A stretch of 37,407 bases of DNA from Pleurotus djamor (Eukaryota > Basidiomycota > Agaricomycetes > Agaricales > Pleurotaceae): contig JAPEVF010000443.1 in assembly GCA_029747585.1 (NCBI GenBank), positions 1-37,407 on the forward strand. Direction: 5' to 3'. Each line of letters opens with the position of its first letter. Positions within the stretch are counted from its first letter, which is position 1. The notes under the pieces were generated by a model. It ran no database searches and was not told the DNA's origin. It saw nothing but the letters and a program-made list of their open reading frames with translations. The translations under genes and the position numbers were made by a program. This document shows, piece by piece, positions 9,588 to 20,350 of the stretch.

Positions 9588-11266
9588 TCATCGAGCTACC
9601 GAACTCCCAGGTTTCCCAAAGTTCGCCTTCATAAACCACAAAAGCTTTGGGGTCCTAACCTTTAAGAAGAGCCCCTTCCAACCCGACTTGGTTATCTTCC
9701 CAGTCCCAAAATCGGTTTCCCTTTCGGTAGTCGAGGTGGAACTGGTACTTGTATGCGATGGCGATGAGGCGTTGGCCGTAGACCTAGATGATGATGCTCG
9801 AAAGGGCTTTCCGAGGACCTTGGCTACTTTGCGGATGTTCGACATGAGGGACACGCCAGGAGAAACGACTGCTTCTGCGACTGAGGATGGCGGTGGTGGA
9901 GACGGAGACAGAGACGGAGGTGACGGCAGCGGTGGTGAAGGAGGCGGTGGCGATGGAGGAGCTTTGTTCTGAGACGGTCGGGAGAACGGGGTGTCGTCGT
10001 AGTAAGGAAGGGGGACCATCGGATATGGATCCAACGTTGACATTCTCGGCAACAAGTCGTTGTCAAGTTCTTCTATGACCTTAATAGCGCTGGTTACGAG
10101 GATGCCGATTGGAAGGTCCAGAGTCCGCCCGACGGCAAGAGGGTTGTCCAGGTACAACTGCCCCACCGCTGCGCATAGGGCTTGTGCCTTCGCCTGATTA
10201 TCGCAGTTTGGAGGAAAGTCGCAAAGTCTCATCTTGTCCGCAACAAATGCTAAGGATTCATCACACAACACCATCTGCCTTAATGCCTAGTTGAACCCGT
10301 TAGTACACGTATGAACTCCAAAGAAGTGAGGCCGACGAACCATTCCAAAGGCCGGTGCTCCAGAAATTGAAACACGGCAGTCTGGGTTCCATGATACAAC
10401 TTGCTTCCCAAGGTGGCAATCGAGTACGGCGAAACCAAGGTAAGCCACAAAGATGAATCGCTGGTGGAGGACACCGTTTGAATTGAAAGACGAAGGAAAG
10501 GATGGTGGTGGAAACAATCTGGCCAGTGGTTTGAATGCACGTTGGATGCCACTGTCACTGATTAGATCAACTCTGTGGAGAAAATCGGAGATGTGTGAGG
10601 GGTTGAACTGTCGACTATGCTCTCCGATCCAACGACCTTGGGCTGCCTCGATGAAGGCCTGTTCCCCGAGCGATTCCCACTGGTCATCAAAGCCTTCGAG
10701 TGCGACTTGGAACGCGGGTTGGACGATGTTTTCGTAGACGTGTTCGGCAAGAGCGTTGAATCCGAAGTATGCGTCCACTGCCCAAGACTGGGCCAGCATC
10801 AAGTCGGCCAGCATCTTGGGACACCTCGTTTGTTTGTTTTCAAACCACGCATATATGCTTGCCTTTTCATCCGGAGGAAGCTGGACGATCTTCAGGTCTA
10901 CTCCGCTAGCCATGGCACGAGCCAAGGTCTCGCTTTGGGTAAAGGTGAATGTAAGGTGCTAAATGGGTGTTTGAGTATGACCCAGAAAATGGGATGGTTC
11001 AATGTACTGACCTCGATTGCCCATGCCATCTTGACCCCGCGTAACTCATCATTCTCTAGCACCAAACAGGTGACGGCGATGCGAGTAGCGAGCGCATGGA
11101 TTGAGGTGCCAAAATATCCCATTGACTCGTTATTTGCTATCTGATTTCGGCGACAATTGTAAACCTTTTGTTGTAAATTTGCGATGCGGGAGATAGAGCG
11201 ACTGAAATCAAAGGGAGTATATGTATGATCATGGGCGAAGAATTTGGCGATTTTGGTTGAGGCCAT
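9588..11266 (-). CDS. Tandem RNase III-like protein, copy C
   Basis: Exons 11266-11012, 10958-10341 and 10286-9588 give about 523 aa, with the same splice phases as copies B and D. First half: NNESMGYFGTSIHAL (first Glu of the signature kept, second Glu to Gly, Asp to Thr), then SETLARAMASGVD and CPKMLADLMLAQSWAVDAYFG (Asp kept, Glu to Leu). Second half: YLGFAVLDCHLG (Asp to Phe), VLCDESLAFVADKMRLC, and KAQALCAAVGQLYLDNP (both acids lost). The tail contains a Pro/Ser-rich run followed by SLMSNIRKVAKVLGKPF, which is shared with copy D. The motif order ETLA, LAD..A, LG.AV, ESLA, KAQ..A matches two consecutive RNase III domains; this is inference, and it is probably non-catalytic. The start was placed at 11266 because copy D begins with the same M(V)ASTK. 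An ATG 30 nt upstream is possible. Confidence 0.65.
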
Positions 11267-11324
11267 GGTGGCTGTCGGAAGAAAAGACCGTAGCACCTTG
11301 TGGAAGGGAAAGAAAGGTTCGACA

Positions 11325-11600
11325 CCAGCGCTGCGAGATCCAGTGTCACCAAACAGCGGATGTCCAACGACAAACAGAACCTTATTTCAAACACAAGAAA
11401 CAACTTCATGGGAACATTCGCGGCCCAGAGCATCGAAGAGGCGTCAAGCTACTGATAGAGCCTGGCCAGAAGGGGGACTTCCCAAGTATCATTTGGTATA
11501 CTTCTGGTAAGTACACGTCGCGTCGATGGTTCAAGTTTTCGCGAGATGTGGCAGCAAGAGCAGAGCAAGATCGAGTCGATATTTGTGAGTTCTTCCTCTT
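11325..11600 (+). repeat. Short, diverged leader and promoter block of copy C
   Basis: The block TGTCACCAAACAGCGG at 11344-11359 and ACCTTATTT at 11379-11387 correspond to the family promoter facing copy C. Beyond it, CCCAGAGCAT at about 11426 and CTTCCCAAGTATC at about 11478 align with the second half of the full leaders, and a GTGAGT donor lies near 11585. The TATAAAGG box and the first half of the leader exon are missing, as in copy D. Confidence 0.4.
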
Positions 11601-12420
11601 CAGATATCACGTTGAGGTCCTTTTAAGTGTCTTCACGCGTATTATGGATATTCATTTGTCGAAGAAAATAGTGGTTCAGAATGGCAGGTGGTGAGGTAAC
11701 AGACGGTAGACCAGGAGACATAGAGCGCTTGCAAGCGTCTAATTTTTCTTTCTTCGTCAAGTTCATCGTATACTAGCTGGTAGTTCAACAAGACTCAGGG
11801 AGAGCTGATTGCTGACTCTGGTCCGTTGATTAAAAAAAAATATAGAAACAGTCTTCTACGACGTTTCTCTTCGTGCTGAACTCGGGTATTTGCTAGAACT
11901 CTGGCGTCTTTGACTGGAAAGAAAAATCTAAGCGGGGCGCATGGCCCTCGATTGTGCTCCGTTGCTTCCGCTGCATCCTGCTCCCACTCGGTGTGTTGCA
12001 TTTCCAAGAAAGATCCTGTGTCCGTATGTCCTTTTCCCAAATTTATTCCGAGCGGAAGCATCAGGGGATATCTGCCTTGTGAAATGCATTCAATGCGCAT
12101 GTTCATCTGAATAGTACCCAAGGTACTCAGTGGATATCAAAGTGAATCAACGGTGAATATTGAATGCTGATATTTCTGCCTGACTCAGATGTCTAGTNAA
12201 GTCTATGGCGCCATCCAAGAAAACATGCGGCCACGTTAAGGACCGCATCNCATTGTCCCCCATCCGGCGCTGGATTCGATGCAGTTGATACCTCTATGGT
12301 CAGCGGTCGGTCGCGAAACTGTATGCTCAGTCACATCAAAGCTTCAGGCCTTGGGACTCGGTCGTTGCATCCACGNNNCTGTTAGTGTGCCTGCCGTTGT
12401 TCATGGCCTCGAAGCCTGCC
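11601..12420. other. Intergenic region before the DUF5648-type gene
   Basis: No gene is recognised. Isolated Ns at 12199, 12250 and 12376-12378 mark uncertain bases. Confidence 0.4.
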
Positions 12421-12423
12421 AGG

Positions 12424-12430
12424 TATAAAA
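12424..12430 (+). promoter_or_regulatory. TATA box of the DUF5648-type gene
   Basis: TATAAAA lies 91 bp before the ATG at 12521. A pyrimidine-rich CATCTCTTCTCTGCATCAG stretch, a typical fungal start region, lies between them. Confidence 0.55.
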
Positions 12431-12520
12431 GAGAACATATCCCACCATTATATCCTCAAGTTGCATTCGCATCTCTTCTCTGCATCAGTAGCTCTGAACT
12501 CCATCTCGCTCTCGCAAAAA

Positions 12521-13203
12521 ATGAAGTTCTCTCTCGCCGTCGTTGCCTCCCTCTTCATGGCTGCTTCAGCCGTCGCCCTCCCCGCTGAGGCTGCCGAGGC
12601 TGCTGCTGATGTACGTCCTCTACCCAACCATGATACTTTCCTAGCCGCATGGTACTAACTCCTCGCGTCCACAGTCCCGCTGCCCCCGTGCCCGAAACGC
12701 CGTTCCCTTCTACCGCAACTACCATGTCGGTACCGTGAACCACTTCTACACCACCAACCAATGGGAGAGCCAAAACGCCGTCAACGCCCTCGGATACACC
12801 GCCGAAGGCCAAGTCGGACGCGTCTACACCTCCGCAGAATCCTCCACAGTTCCTCTCTACCGTCTCTTCCACGGCGGCGTGACGAACCACTTCTACACCA
12901 CCAACAAGGCTGAGGCTGACAATGCGNCCCGTAGCAGTGGATACACGCTTGAAGGTGTCGCTGCATACATCTTCAAGGACCAAATCTGTGGATCCGTTCC
13001 CTTGTTCCGCCTCTACCACCCCGGTCGCACGAACCACTTCTACACGACCAACTGGAATGAGCGTAACAACGCCATTGCAACCCTTGGTTACTCCGACGAG
13101 GGTGTCGCTGGTTACATCATTCCTTCATTGTGTATGTACGTCCTCTTGAGTTCACTCGCGCACGGTTTTTAACTGACTTCTCCCATCTTCCGATCTTACA
13201 GAA
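12521..13203 (+). CDS. Secreted DUF5648-type repeat protein
   Basis: Three exons: 12521-12610, 12675-13131 and a terminal two bases at 13202-13203 that complete the stop codon after the intron at 13132-13201. The product is about 182 aa. The first 20 residues are a signal peptide (basic MK, hydrophobic core, Ala-rich cleavage region), followed by a short Ala/Glu propeptide-like stretch. The mature part has three tandem units built on NHFYTTN, each followed by GY..EG and a (V)PL(Y/F)RL(Y/F)H segment. This is the fungal DUF5648 pattern found in secreted proteins, whose biochemical role is not established as far as I know. If the last intron is not spliced, the protein gains about 14 residues. 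An N at 12927 leaves one residue undefined but does not break the frame. A good TATA box is upstream. Confidence 0.75.
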
Positions 13204-13955
13204 TTAATCAGTGATTTATTGCCTACATCTACGATTCCCTAGCGTACTTCTTTTGTCAATGGCTTTATGTTGAGGTTCAATTCCATCCGACGTTTCTTTC
13301 TTACTGTCCAAACGTGATCTCGCCGCTCAAAAGACTCATCACACCAAATATGTTGATCCAGTAACAGCGATTGACGTAGACAAAAAAAAAACAGANAAAC
13401 NATACACAGTGAGAGATAGACACAGGTTATTACGGCAGAGACAAATCGAGAGGGAGAGGCACACTATGAGGACGAGGAAAAAACATAGGTCAGTACGCAG
13501 GTGGGATAAAGTAGTAAGCGCAAAAAAGCACAAAGCAGAGCGTAGTGGAAGAAGGTATAACTACTAGCCAAAAAATAGGCCGAAATGTAAGATGTAGGTG
13601 TAAAGGTTTTTAAAAAAGGTGAGATAAAAAGAAAGAAAAGGTGAAGAAAAGAAGTGGGGGGAACTCCGGCGACGTAGATAGCAGCATGGATGGTAGATCG
13701 AGTGAGGCGGGAGGGGGGAAGGGGGAGAGCTATCTAAGAAAGATATAAGCAATCCAANNNNAANCGCAATAAACAAGGTGGATAGGACGACCGATAAAGA
13801 AAGGGTAGTCCTTTTNTGAGTATACAACTGTCTACGCTCATGCCAAAAATCGGGCGGGTCAAAGGTAACACAANGTGAAGAANAAAGGGGAAGAAGAAAG
13901 AANAGAAGANAGTGTCACTTATACACGGATGAACGCACACGACCNAGNTGAGTCT
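13204..13955. other. Intergenic/3' region with many ambiguous bases
   Basis: No gene is supported. The stretch holds purine-rich sequence and numerous Ns (13396-13401, 13757-13764, 13816 and 13873-13948). It probably contains the 3'-UTR of the minus-strand regulator that ends at 13956. Confidence 0.4.
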
Positions 13956-16880
13956 CTATGCTAACCCACCCATCGCGTCGTCTCCATTAAACCACTGCCC
14001 AAAGTCCCTTTCAAAGTTGATATCCCCGTCTGGCCTGAACATACTCGCTGCATCAAAGTCATCCAGCCCATTCGCCACACTGTTGATGAAGTCCGTCTGG
14101 AACAAATCAGCTCCCATGCTCCCAGGTCCCGGTACCAACCCAGCAGACGGNGGGGGTCCCGCACTCATCGGTGGATTCCCACCACCCATCATCGCCGATG
14201 GNGACGGTGCCGTCATTGGATTGCTAGGATTCGGCGTCGACGACGGTGGTGGTCCAGGTCCAGGTGTCGGAGGTGCCGTACCACCAGTAGCAGTCGGCGT
14301 TTGTCCTCTCATCACTTGATTTTGTGGTGATCCGCCGACAGGTTTATTTGCATCCTTGACACCTGCGTTCTGATCTTTCATACTCGGAGATGGCGGAGGC
14401 GGCATGCTATGCATGATAGGCTTATTAGCCGCTTGCGAGTTTTGTGGTGGTTGCTGCTGTTGCCCTGGAGCTTGACCAGGTGGACCAGCAGGTGCGAAAC
14501 GAGGTGTGCCATTTCCTGGCGCAGTCGGGATGCCAGGGTTGAATGGAGAATCGGCGGCGGCGGGAGAACCAGCGGTCCCAGGGAGTTTGTGTAGAGCTTG
14601 CATGTTATGTCGATATTGAGCCATCTGCTTCGTGAAGAGGTTTAGAAAAGCCGACAAATGCGTACGAAGAAGGAACTTACTTGGTTGCTCATACCACCCG
14701 GTTGTGGATGACTCATTGCAGGACTAACCATCATACCCTGCATCGAACCGTTCATGCCATGCCCGAACCCATTCATACCAGCCATTGGAGGACCGTTCAT
14801 CCCTGGATTGGGCCCAGGTCCAACCATCATCATCGGAGGTCCTTGCGTCATCATAGCCATCCCAGGAGGATTCTGGCGCATAACATTCATCGGAGGTCCC
14901 TGGGTACCCATCACTGGTGTACCGCCAGGTCCAGGTTGCCCTGGCATTCCCTGCGGGGGTTGACCGGGTTGCCCTTGTTGGGGATACATCGATTGATCAG
15001 GCTGAGGTGAGTGTCGTGGTCGTTTGTTACTTCGTGGCGATGATTGGCTGTCACTTTGTCCAGGGAGCATTCCGGGCTAAAAAGATGTCAATGGACTGTC
15101 CGTGCGTGCGCGTAGACGGAACTCACATCTTCTCCTGGGGACCGTTTACCTGCTCGTTGTCCGGCTTGAGGGGGAGTTTGTTGATTCGGGGGACCAGGTG
15201 GTCGTTGCTGTCCCGATGCCATCGGCATATTTGGATTTGGTCTCATGTTAGATGGGCCAGCAACCGCGTTCATTGGAAGAGGCTGCCTAGACGTCTTCGT
15301 ACGATGATGATTGAGGAGCTTCATCTGCAGAATAAAAGCTGTTGAGCCGACGATAAGGGAGTATATGGGACGCAGAAAACGTACCTTGTCAGCATCGTTG
15401 AAAGTATTATGATCTCTATCCGGAAAACCTAGCTCAGTTTTGTATTGCTTCATGGTCACGGGAGGGATGGATGACAACTCGTTCTGCAACATCATGATAT
15501 TCATGTTCATGGGGGTTCCAGGCATTGGCATCCCGGCCATCCCACCAACATGACTAGGAGACATTCCGCCCATACCCATCATTGAACCTGGCGCGCCGGG
15601 GATATTTCGATTCATCATGGACGGGCTCTGTTGAATGATCATACCTGCTGCACCAGGTGTATTGGTTCGACTGGGCGGTCTTCCAAAACCAGCGGGAGGC
15701 TGGCCAGGCATGCCACCCATACCAACTTGCTGTCCTGGACCAGAGCCGGGACCACCGTTAGGCGGTAGCATCGATCCGGGGTTCCCAGGTGTGCCAATCC
15801 CACCACTCGTCCCAGGTCTGCTCATCGTTCCACCCATCCCTTGTGGACCAGGTCCCATCTGGTTCATCGGCGGCTGACCCATGCCAGGCTGCTGCGAATG
15901 AGGTAGAGGTTGAGGTACACCAGGCTGAGGTCCCGATGGCCCAGGTCCGATATGTCCGCCACCAGGCGTATTGGCCATTGTGGGACTAGGCTGGAAGGGA
16001 GGACCTCCGACGACTGCGCCGTTTAATCGAGGAGCTGCTCCAGGTGGGCCTGCGTACAAAGTTGAATGGTTCATTCCACTGATTCCTGGACTAATGGTGC
16101 CATAACGCATACCTGGTGTGAACGGCGGGCCTTGGGCCGGTACACCGTTTGGTAGAGGACCGTTCGCCATGGCGCCGTTTGGTAGGAAGGTAGGCCCCCC
16201 CCGTTACGGGTGGCCCGCCTGGACGAGGAACGACACCGTTCACCATGCGCAACGGTTGCTGTCCAGGAGGTCCTGGTTGACCTGGTGCGACCTGACCTGG
16301 CATGACACCTGGCTGTTGAGCACCGTTCGCTGGAAGTGGTCTACCGACAGCATCGAAAGTCAGGTGGGGTCCAGGCGGTTGTTGCAGGCGCTGCTGACGA
16401 AGCTGCGTTTGTTGCGATTGGTGCTGAAGCTTTGTCAGAGGCTGGGGGGATCCGTGGGGATAAGAAGAGGCACATACCTGGGTGTAAAGCATAGCGTCCT
16501 CTGTGCCCGAGCCATTACTCTTTGTCGTGAATAAGACCCAAAATACGCTCCACCACTCGAAGAGAAGACCCTGCTTCGCGTTGATCGGGGGTTGTGCATC
16601 TGGACTGAGTTCCGCCTCGTTCTGCAGCTCCTTGGCGGTCTTCATGAAGCCGCGCTTCGAGCAGTAGTCGTATATGTAGATATGAAACCTTCACGACGGT
16701 TCAATAACGAAACTGGGCAGAAACAGCTGGAAAACTCACATGCGGTCGCCATCCCAAGTCAGAGGTGTGCCTATGTCGGAGGGGGGTTTCTGCTGCTGCT
16801 GCTGCTGTTGCTGAGGCTGCNTGGTGGAGGGGCTGGGGGGTCGGGCCCGCGGGTTGCTGCTGCTGGGAGACGGTGGCCAT
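13956..16880 (-). CDS. LUFS/LisH-domain transcriptional regulator (Flo8/SomA-like)
   Basis: Minus-strand exons: 16880-16740, 16688-15385, 15324-15127, 15076-14681 and 14624-13956; a 36-nt in-frame intron at 16442-16477 is possible. After an N-terminal Gln-rich run, the LUFS domain reads LTWDGDRMFHIYIYDYCSKR, then GFMKTAKELQNEA and LLFEWWSVFWVLF, interrupted by a 51-nt intron inside the LisH helix. The rest is Pro/Gly/Met/Gln-rich and disordered, ending in an acidic element with QTDFINSV, DGDINFERDFGQWF and a C-terminal GGLA. LUFS proteins (LEUNIG, Flo8, SSBP; SomA/Som1 in moulds) are nuclear regulators of development and adhesion; a Flo8/SomA-type role here is inference. Two lesions break the frame: N at 16821 and a C8 run at 16195-16202. 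Dropping one base at each restores a continuous frame, so base-calling error is likelier than a pseudogene. Confidence 0.75.
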
Positions 16881-18049
16881 ACGAGGAATGGATGAAGGGA
16901 AGATGGGGTAAAGGAGGAAAGTGAGCGAGGCCTCCGCAAGGCCGGCTGAGATTAGATGTTACAACAAAATGGCGATGAAGGAGAAGAGGCAGCAAGAAAA
17001 AAGAGCCGAGTCCCTTTGGAAGAGGAAAAGTTCCAAAAAGAATGTCGAGAGGGAGTTGGGCGACGGATTGCCTTTGACCGTAAGGCGCAAGCAAAGCCTC
17101 TGGGCGCTAAACCACACAACGACACCCACTCTTTCCCTCGGTTATGTAAGCACTCGCCCATTTCACACTCCGAAACACTTCATCATTCCGGCTGTTGTCG
17201 TCGACTTGTCATGCGAGTCGTTCAACCACCCAGACCCCTGCACACCAGCTGACCTTGCCCGACGACGCTTTCTCGGTTCGCTTTGGTGAATATGAGTACA
17301 GACGCGGACGAACCACTCAGTGTCGAGTTCTCTACGACCGATACTACCGAAAGCCTCATCAACGACTAGTGACTCTAGGCTATGCAGAAGAATGTTCACC
17401 AGTCAGAATGTGCCGTGAAACTCGCGACGAATCACCAAATCGTGATCGTTACTGGTGACTCACTCAAGGTTGCTTGGATATCCATTAGAGTCATAGGCTA
17501 CCAAGCACCACAGCCGCTCAGCGCGTGTAGAGAACCGCCTATTCGTTTAAAATCACAATGGCAATGAATTAATGACTAAACCAATCCTCGGGAGCACATT
17601 ACGAGTCCAGCCTCGCATCCATCTTGGAAGTAAACTTCCTGAATTACATAAGCTTGTGGCACGTCTCTTCTTGACGTCGCCAAGGAGTCGGAACCAAAAC
17701 CCTGACACGGAAGCACACTGCTCCTGCTGCGATGCCTCTTTGCACCATCTCGCAGATCGCCACCGCCCAGTGGGCCATGATCACCTCTGATTACCGGAAA
17801 ACACTTCACCAGTATCGTGTCGGGCTGCGGGCATTGTTTCCAAGCCAACCACCAACTCTCCACCAGATGCCTGTGAGGCGACACGCGTTGTAAAGGAGAC
17901 TGTCCAACTCGCAATTCTCATGACCGCATAGAAGAATCTGCCGTCCCTCTCCCTATCATACTTCTCCATACCGCAAATGCATGGATATTGATTTCGTTTG
18001 AGATCAAATATTGGGTTGTGTTTCCAGTTCTTCGTTGTACCTTGAAGGA
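16881..18049. other. Intergenic region upstream of the LUFS regulator
   Basis: No gene is recognised on either strand; open frames here are short and mutually inconsistent. The left part should hold the promoter of the minus-strand regulator starting at 16880. Confidence 0.35.
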
Positions 18050-18056
18050 TATAAAC
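18050..18056 (+). promoter_or_regulatory. Possible TATA box of the DUF6593-like gene
   Basis: TATAAAC lies about 60-70 bp before the coding remains that start near 18110. Confidence 0.3.
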
Positions 18057-18073
18057 TCATTGGACGCACATGA

Positions 18074-18687
18074 AGACACGCTCACGACTTACTAGAAGCA
18101 AAGATTATACGGGGCGCTAGTTCGTTGCCACTTTGCACAATCGAAAAACGCGTCACCGAATCTGGGAGATTCGAGTACATTGCTTACACTTTGCCATCGC
18201 ACGCCAAATGGAGGAGGAGGACCTCGATCATTGGAATTCAACGCCACATTCGTCACACTACGGTTTGGACGACGACAAGTTNTCCGCGAAGTGAACAATT
18301 GGGGAAACCGATGCTCTCTGATCACTATAACCAAGTGTGATACGGGACATACGACGGAGTGGAAGAAGCATCATACCAGTGGCGGTACGTCCGTAGAGGT
18401 CCGAGCCTAGAGGAGGATCAACGGTTCATGATGAGTGATCCGCCACTATCAGCCAAGGAATTATCCTCACACCCCAGAAGGGGATTCAACCCTCCTCCTC
18501 CTGACGGCAGTCCTAGCACAGTGGCATCAGCGAAACGACTAGGATCGGCGAGATCGTGGTTGGGGTCATTGCTGTGTCCGGAAAGCATAGTCCTGTCAAC
18601 GGATCGGGGAGGAGCAAGACATGATAGCACGCTCTTTCGTCGCCTTTTGACTCTATGTGAGCTACTCAGCGCTCCATATGAGCTGTA
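18074..18687 (+). pseudogene. DUF6593-like gene, frame-disrupted
   Basis: Pieces in order resemble the fungal DUF6593 domain. GRFEYIAYTLPSHAKWRRRT then SIIG corresponds to its Y.i.T...rtT.i segment. ATFVTLRFGRRQV corresponds to the iRFGgkeV segment. TYDGVEEASYQWRY corresponds to DGreYrW, and TVASAKR followed by SIVLSTDRG to its C-terminal part. The pieces lie in frame 2, then frame 3, then frame 2 again, with switches near 18232 and 18330 and an N at 18282. No start codon is in frame before the first piece. It is either a pseudogene or a gene hit by base-call errors. The family match is from memory of its pattern. DUF6593 proteins are small, mushroom-enriched and of unknown function. Confidence 0.4.
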
Positions 18688-18689
18688 AC

Positions 18690-20230
18690 CCTAGACGATT
18701 ATACTGCATCTAAGCAAGAACTCTTGCTGGCAGAAGATGCCAACGAGGAAGCCATTATCTCTTCTTTGCGTGCACGGAAAATCGACAACAAACTTGCTTC
18801 TCCATAGGCAGAGAGCTCTTACGCAACCGTGCTGACTGTAGCAGTGGCAAGGAAGACAACGATAATGATTCTTGAAGTTAGGTCACGGTGACTGGGTACG
18901 TTTCTGGGAGCTATAGCCATGGTACGTATCCTCTTCCAATTTGTGTCCGATCCAGGGTTTTCGAGTCCACCAGAGAGAAGTCAGTGATAGTAGAAAGAGA
19001 AAAGCCTCGGTCGATTGAGCGTATGTAGTTTTACCGCGGGGTGGTGGGATGGGGATTTGAAGTAAGTTTGAAGTCGAAGCAATGCTGCAAAGTTCAAACC
19101 ACCACACGGTCCACACGGGCCGCACGCCGTGTTCGGCTCCGTCGACCCTCTTGACCCCTGTGTTCTTTTTCCGTCGTTGGTTGGACTTTCGCAAAGTCGC
19201 GTCGCGCCCCGTACAGCGCTCTTATCTCACTCGACCTTTTGCTCTCACCGATTCTGATGCGACGATAACGATGCGGCTGAGAGAGGAACAAACTTCGCAG
19301 AACATCTTCGAAGCTTCTACCGATTTACGCAAGGTGTATCTCGCATCATGATTATACTACTCAACTAGGTGGGTGTCCATAGTGATTCGCAGCTGCCACG
19401 GTGGAAACGACTGATGTATGGGTGTATTTCAAAGTTGATGATGAGGAAAAAGAAGATGAGAAGATGATAGGGTTGCTTCTTCGGATTCGGTGGGTTGGCG
19501 CAAAATTGCAGACAGAGTCGGAGTCTGGCGAGCGCGAGACGTGATACAGGTGCCCGAAGCTCGAGTTCAAGTGACGCCTTCTTCACTCCTTTCGTTGTCT
19601 CTACCGCCGTCAACAATTTCAGTGGTACGTTCAAGGTACGTTGGCCATCATATACCAGGCTTCAAGTAACTCAACCGCTGCTTCCTTTCAAATATCCTGT
19701 CGATATGAGATACGAATCAACGCGCGACAAGACGCTCATAAAATGAAGATGACCTACATAGGCCTATCACTGGGCATCCCGGAGTTCATTCAAAATAGAT
19801 TCGATCTACGTGATCAGTAGCGAATCACAGTTCGGCACCTTTCCCAGACACGAAAGGCGCACCAAAACCTAAGTAAAGCTCACCTTCGTCTCCCTTCACT
19901 CCGATCCAGGAAGTAAATTCATTATCCTACGCCAAAAGCGACAATCCAAGCCAGGGTGAAACGACGGGCGAAGCGAGACATTGACAAGTTCTGGCGCCTA
20001 CCCTTAACCGAATGCTGATCTGAATAATTTCCCCGTTCCATGCGGCTCTCGTGTTACGGCGGGTGAATGCCTATCTGTCGTTCCAAGTCGCCATGGGGTT
20101 TCAATGTAGATTTTTCCCATCGATACATTTCGCCCCCTCCCAGCGCACAAACATAATGCTTCGCATCAATGATCTTTTCCCCAACCTCCCGAACCCATAT
20201 GCCTAGATGCCAGGGCTTATCGGCTTCCCT
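18690..20230. other. Long intergenic region
   Basis: About 1.5 kb without a supportable gene. Several 60-100 codon open frames exist on both strands, but none has recognisable motifs, splice partners or a convincing promoter. Confidence 0.35.
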
Positions 20231-20237
20231 TATAAAT
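20231..20237 (+). promoter_or_regulatory. TATA box of the plus-strand membrane protein gene
   Basis: TATAAAT in the context CCTTATAAATC lies 114 bp before the ATG at 20351. The paralog on the other strand has a similar CTTATAAGGC upstream. Confidence 0.5.
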
Positions 20238-20350
20238 CATTACTTCAACTTGAGTTCTTCCGCTCGTTCCCCCGCTCAAGTTCGCCCTTTCCCTCATCCC
20301 GTACTAGCTCCAGCTTGGAGCCCGAAGCTGAAGGCTGAAGCTGAAGAGCG

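Noticed and set aside
9538..9972. 144-aa plus-strand frame with a Gly/Asp-rich end
   Set aside because: It is the antisense of the Pro/Ser-rich tail of copy C.
14642..15345. Plus-strand frames across the regulator
   Set aside because: Antisense shadows of the Pro/Gly/Met-rich minus-strand coding exons.
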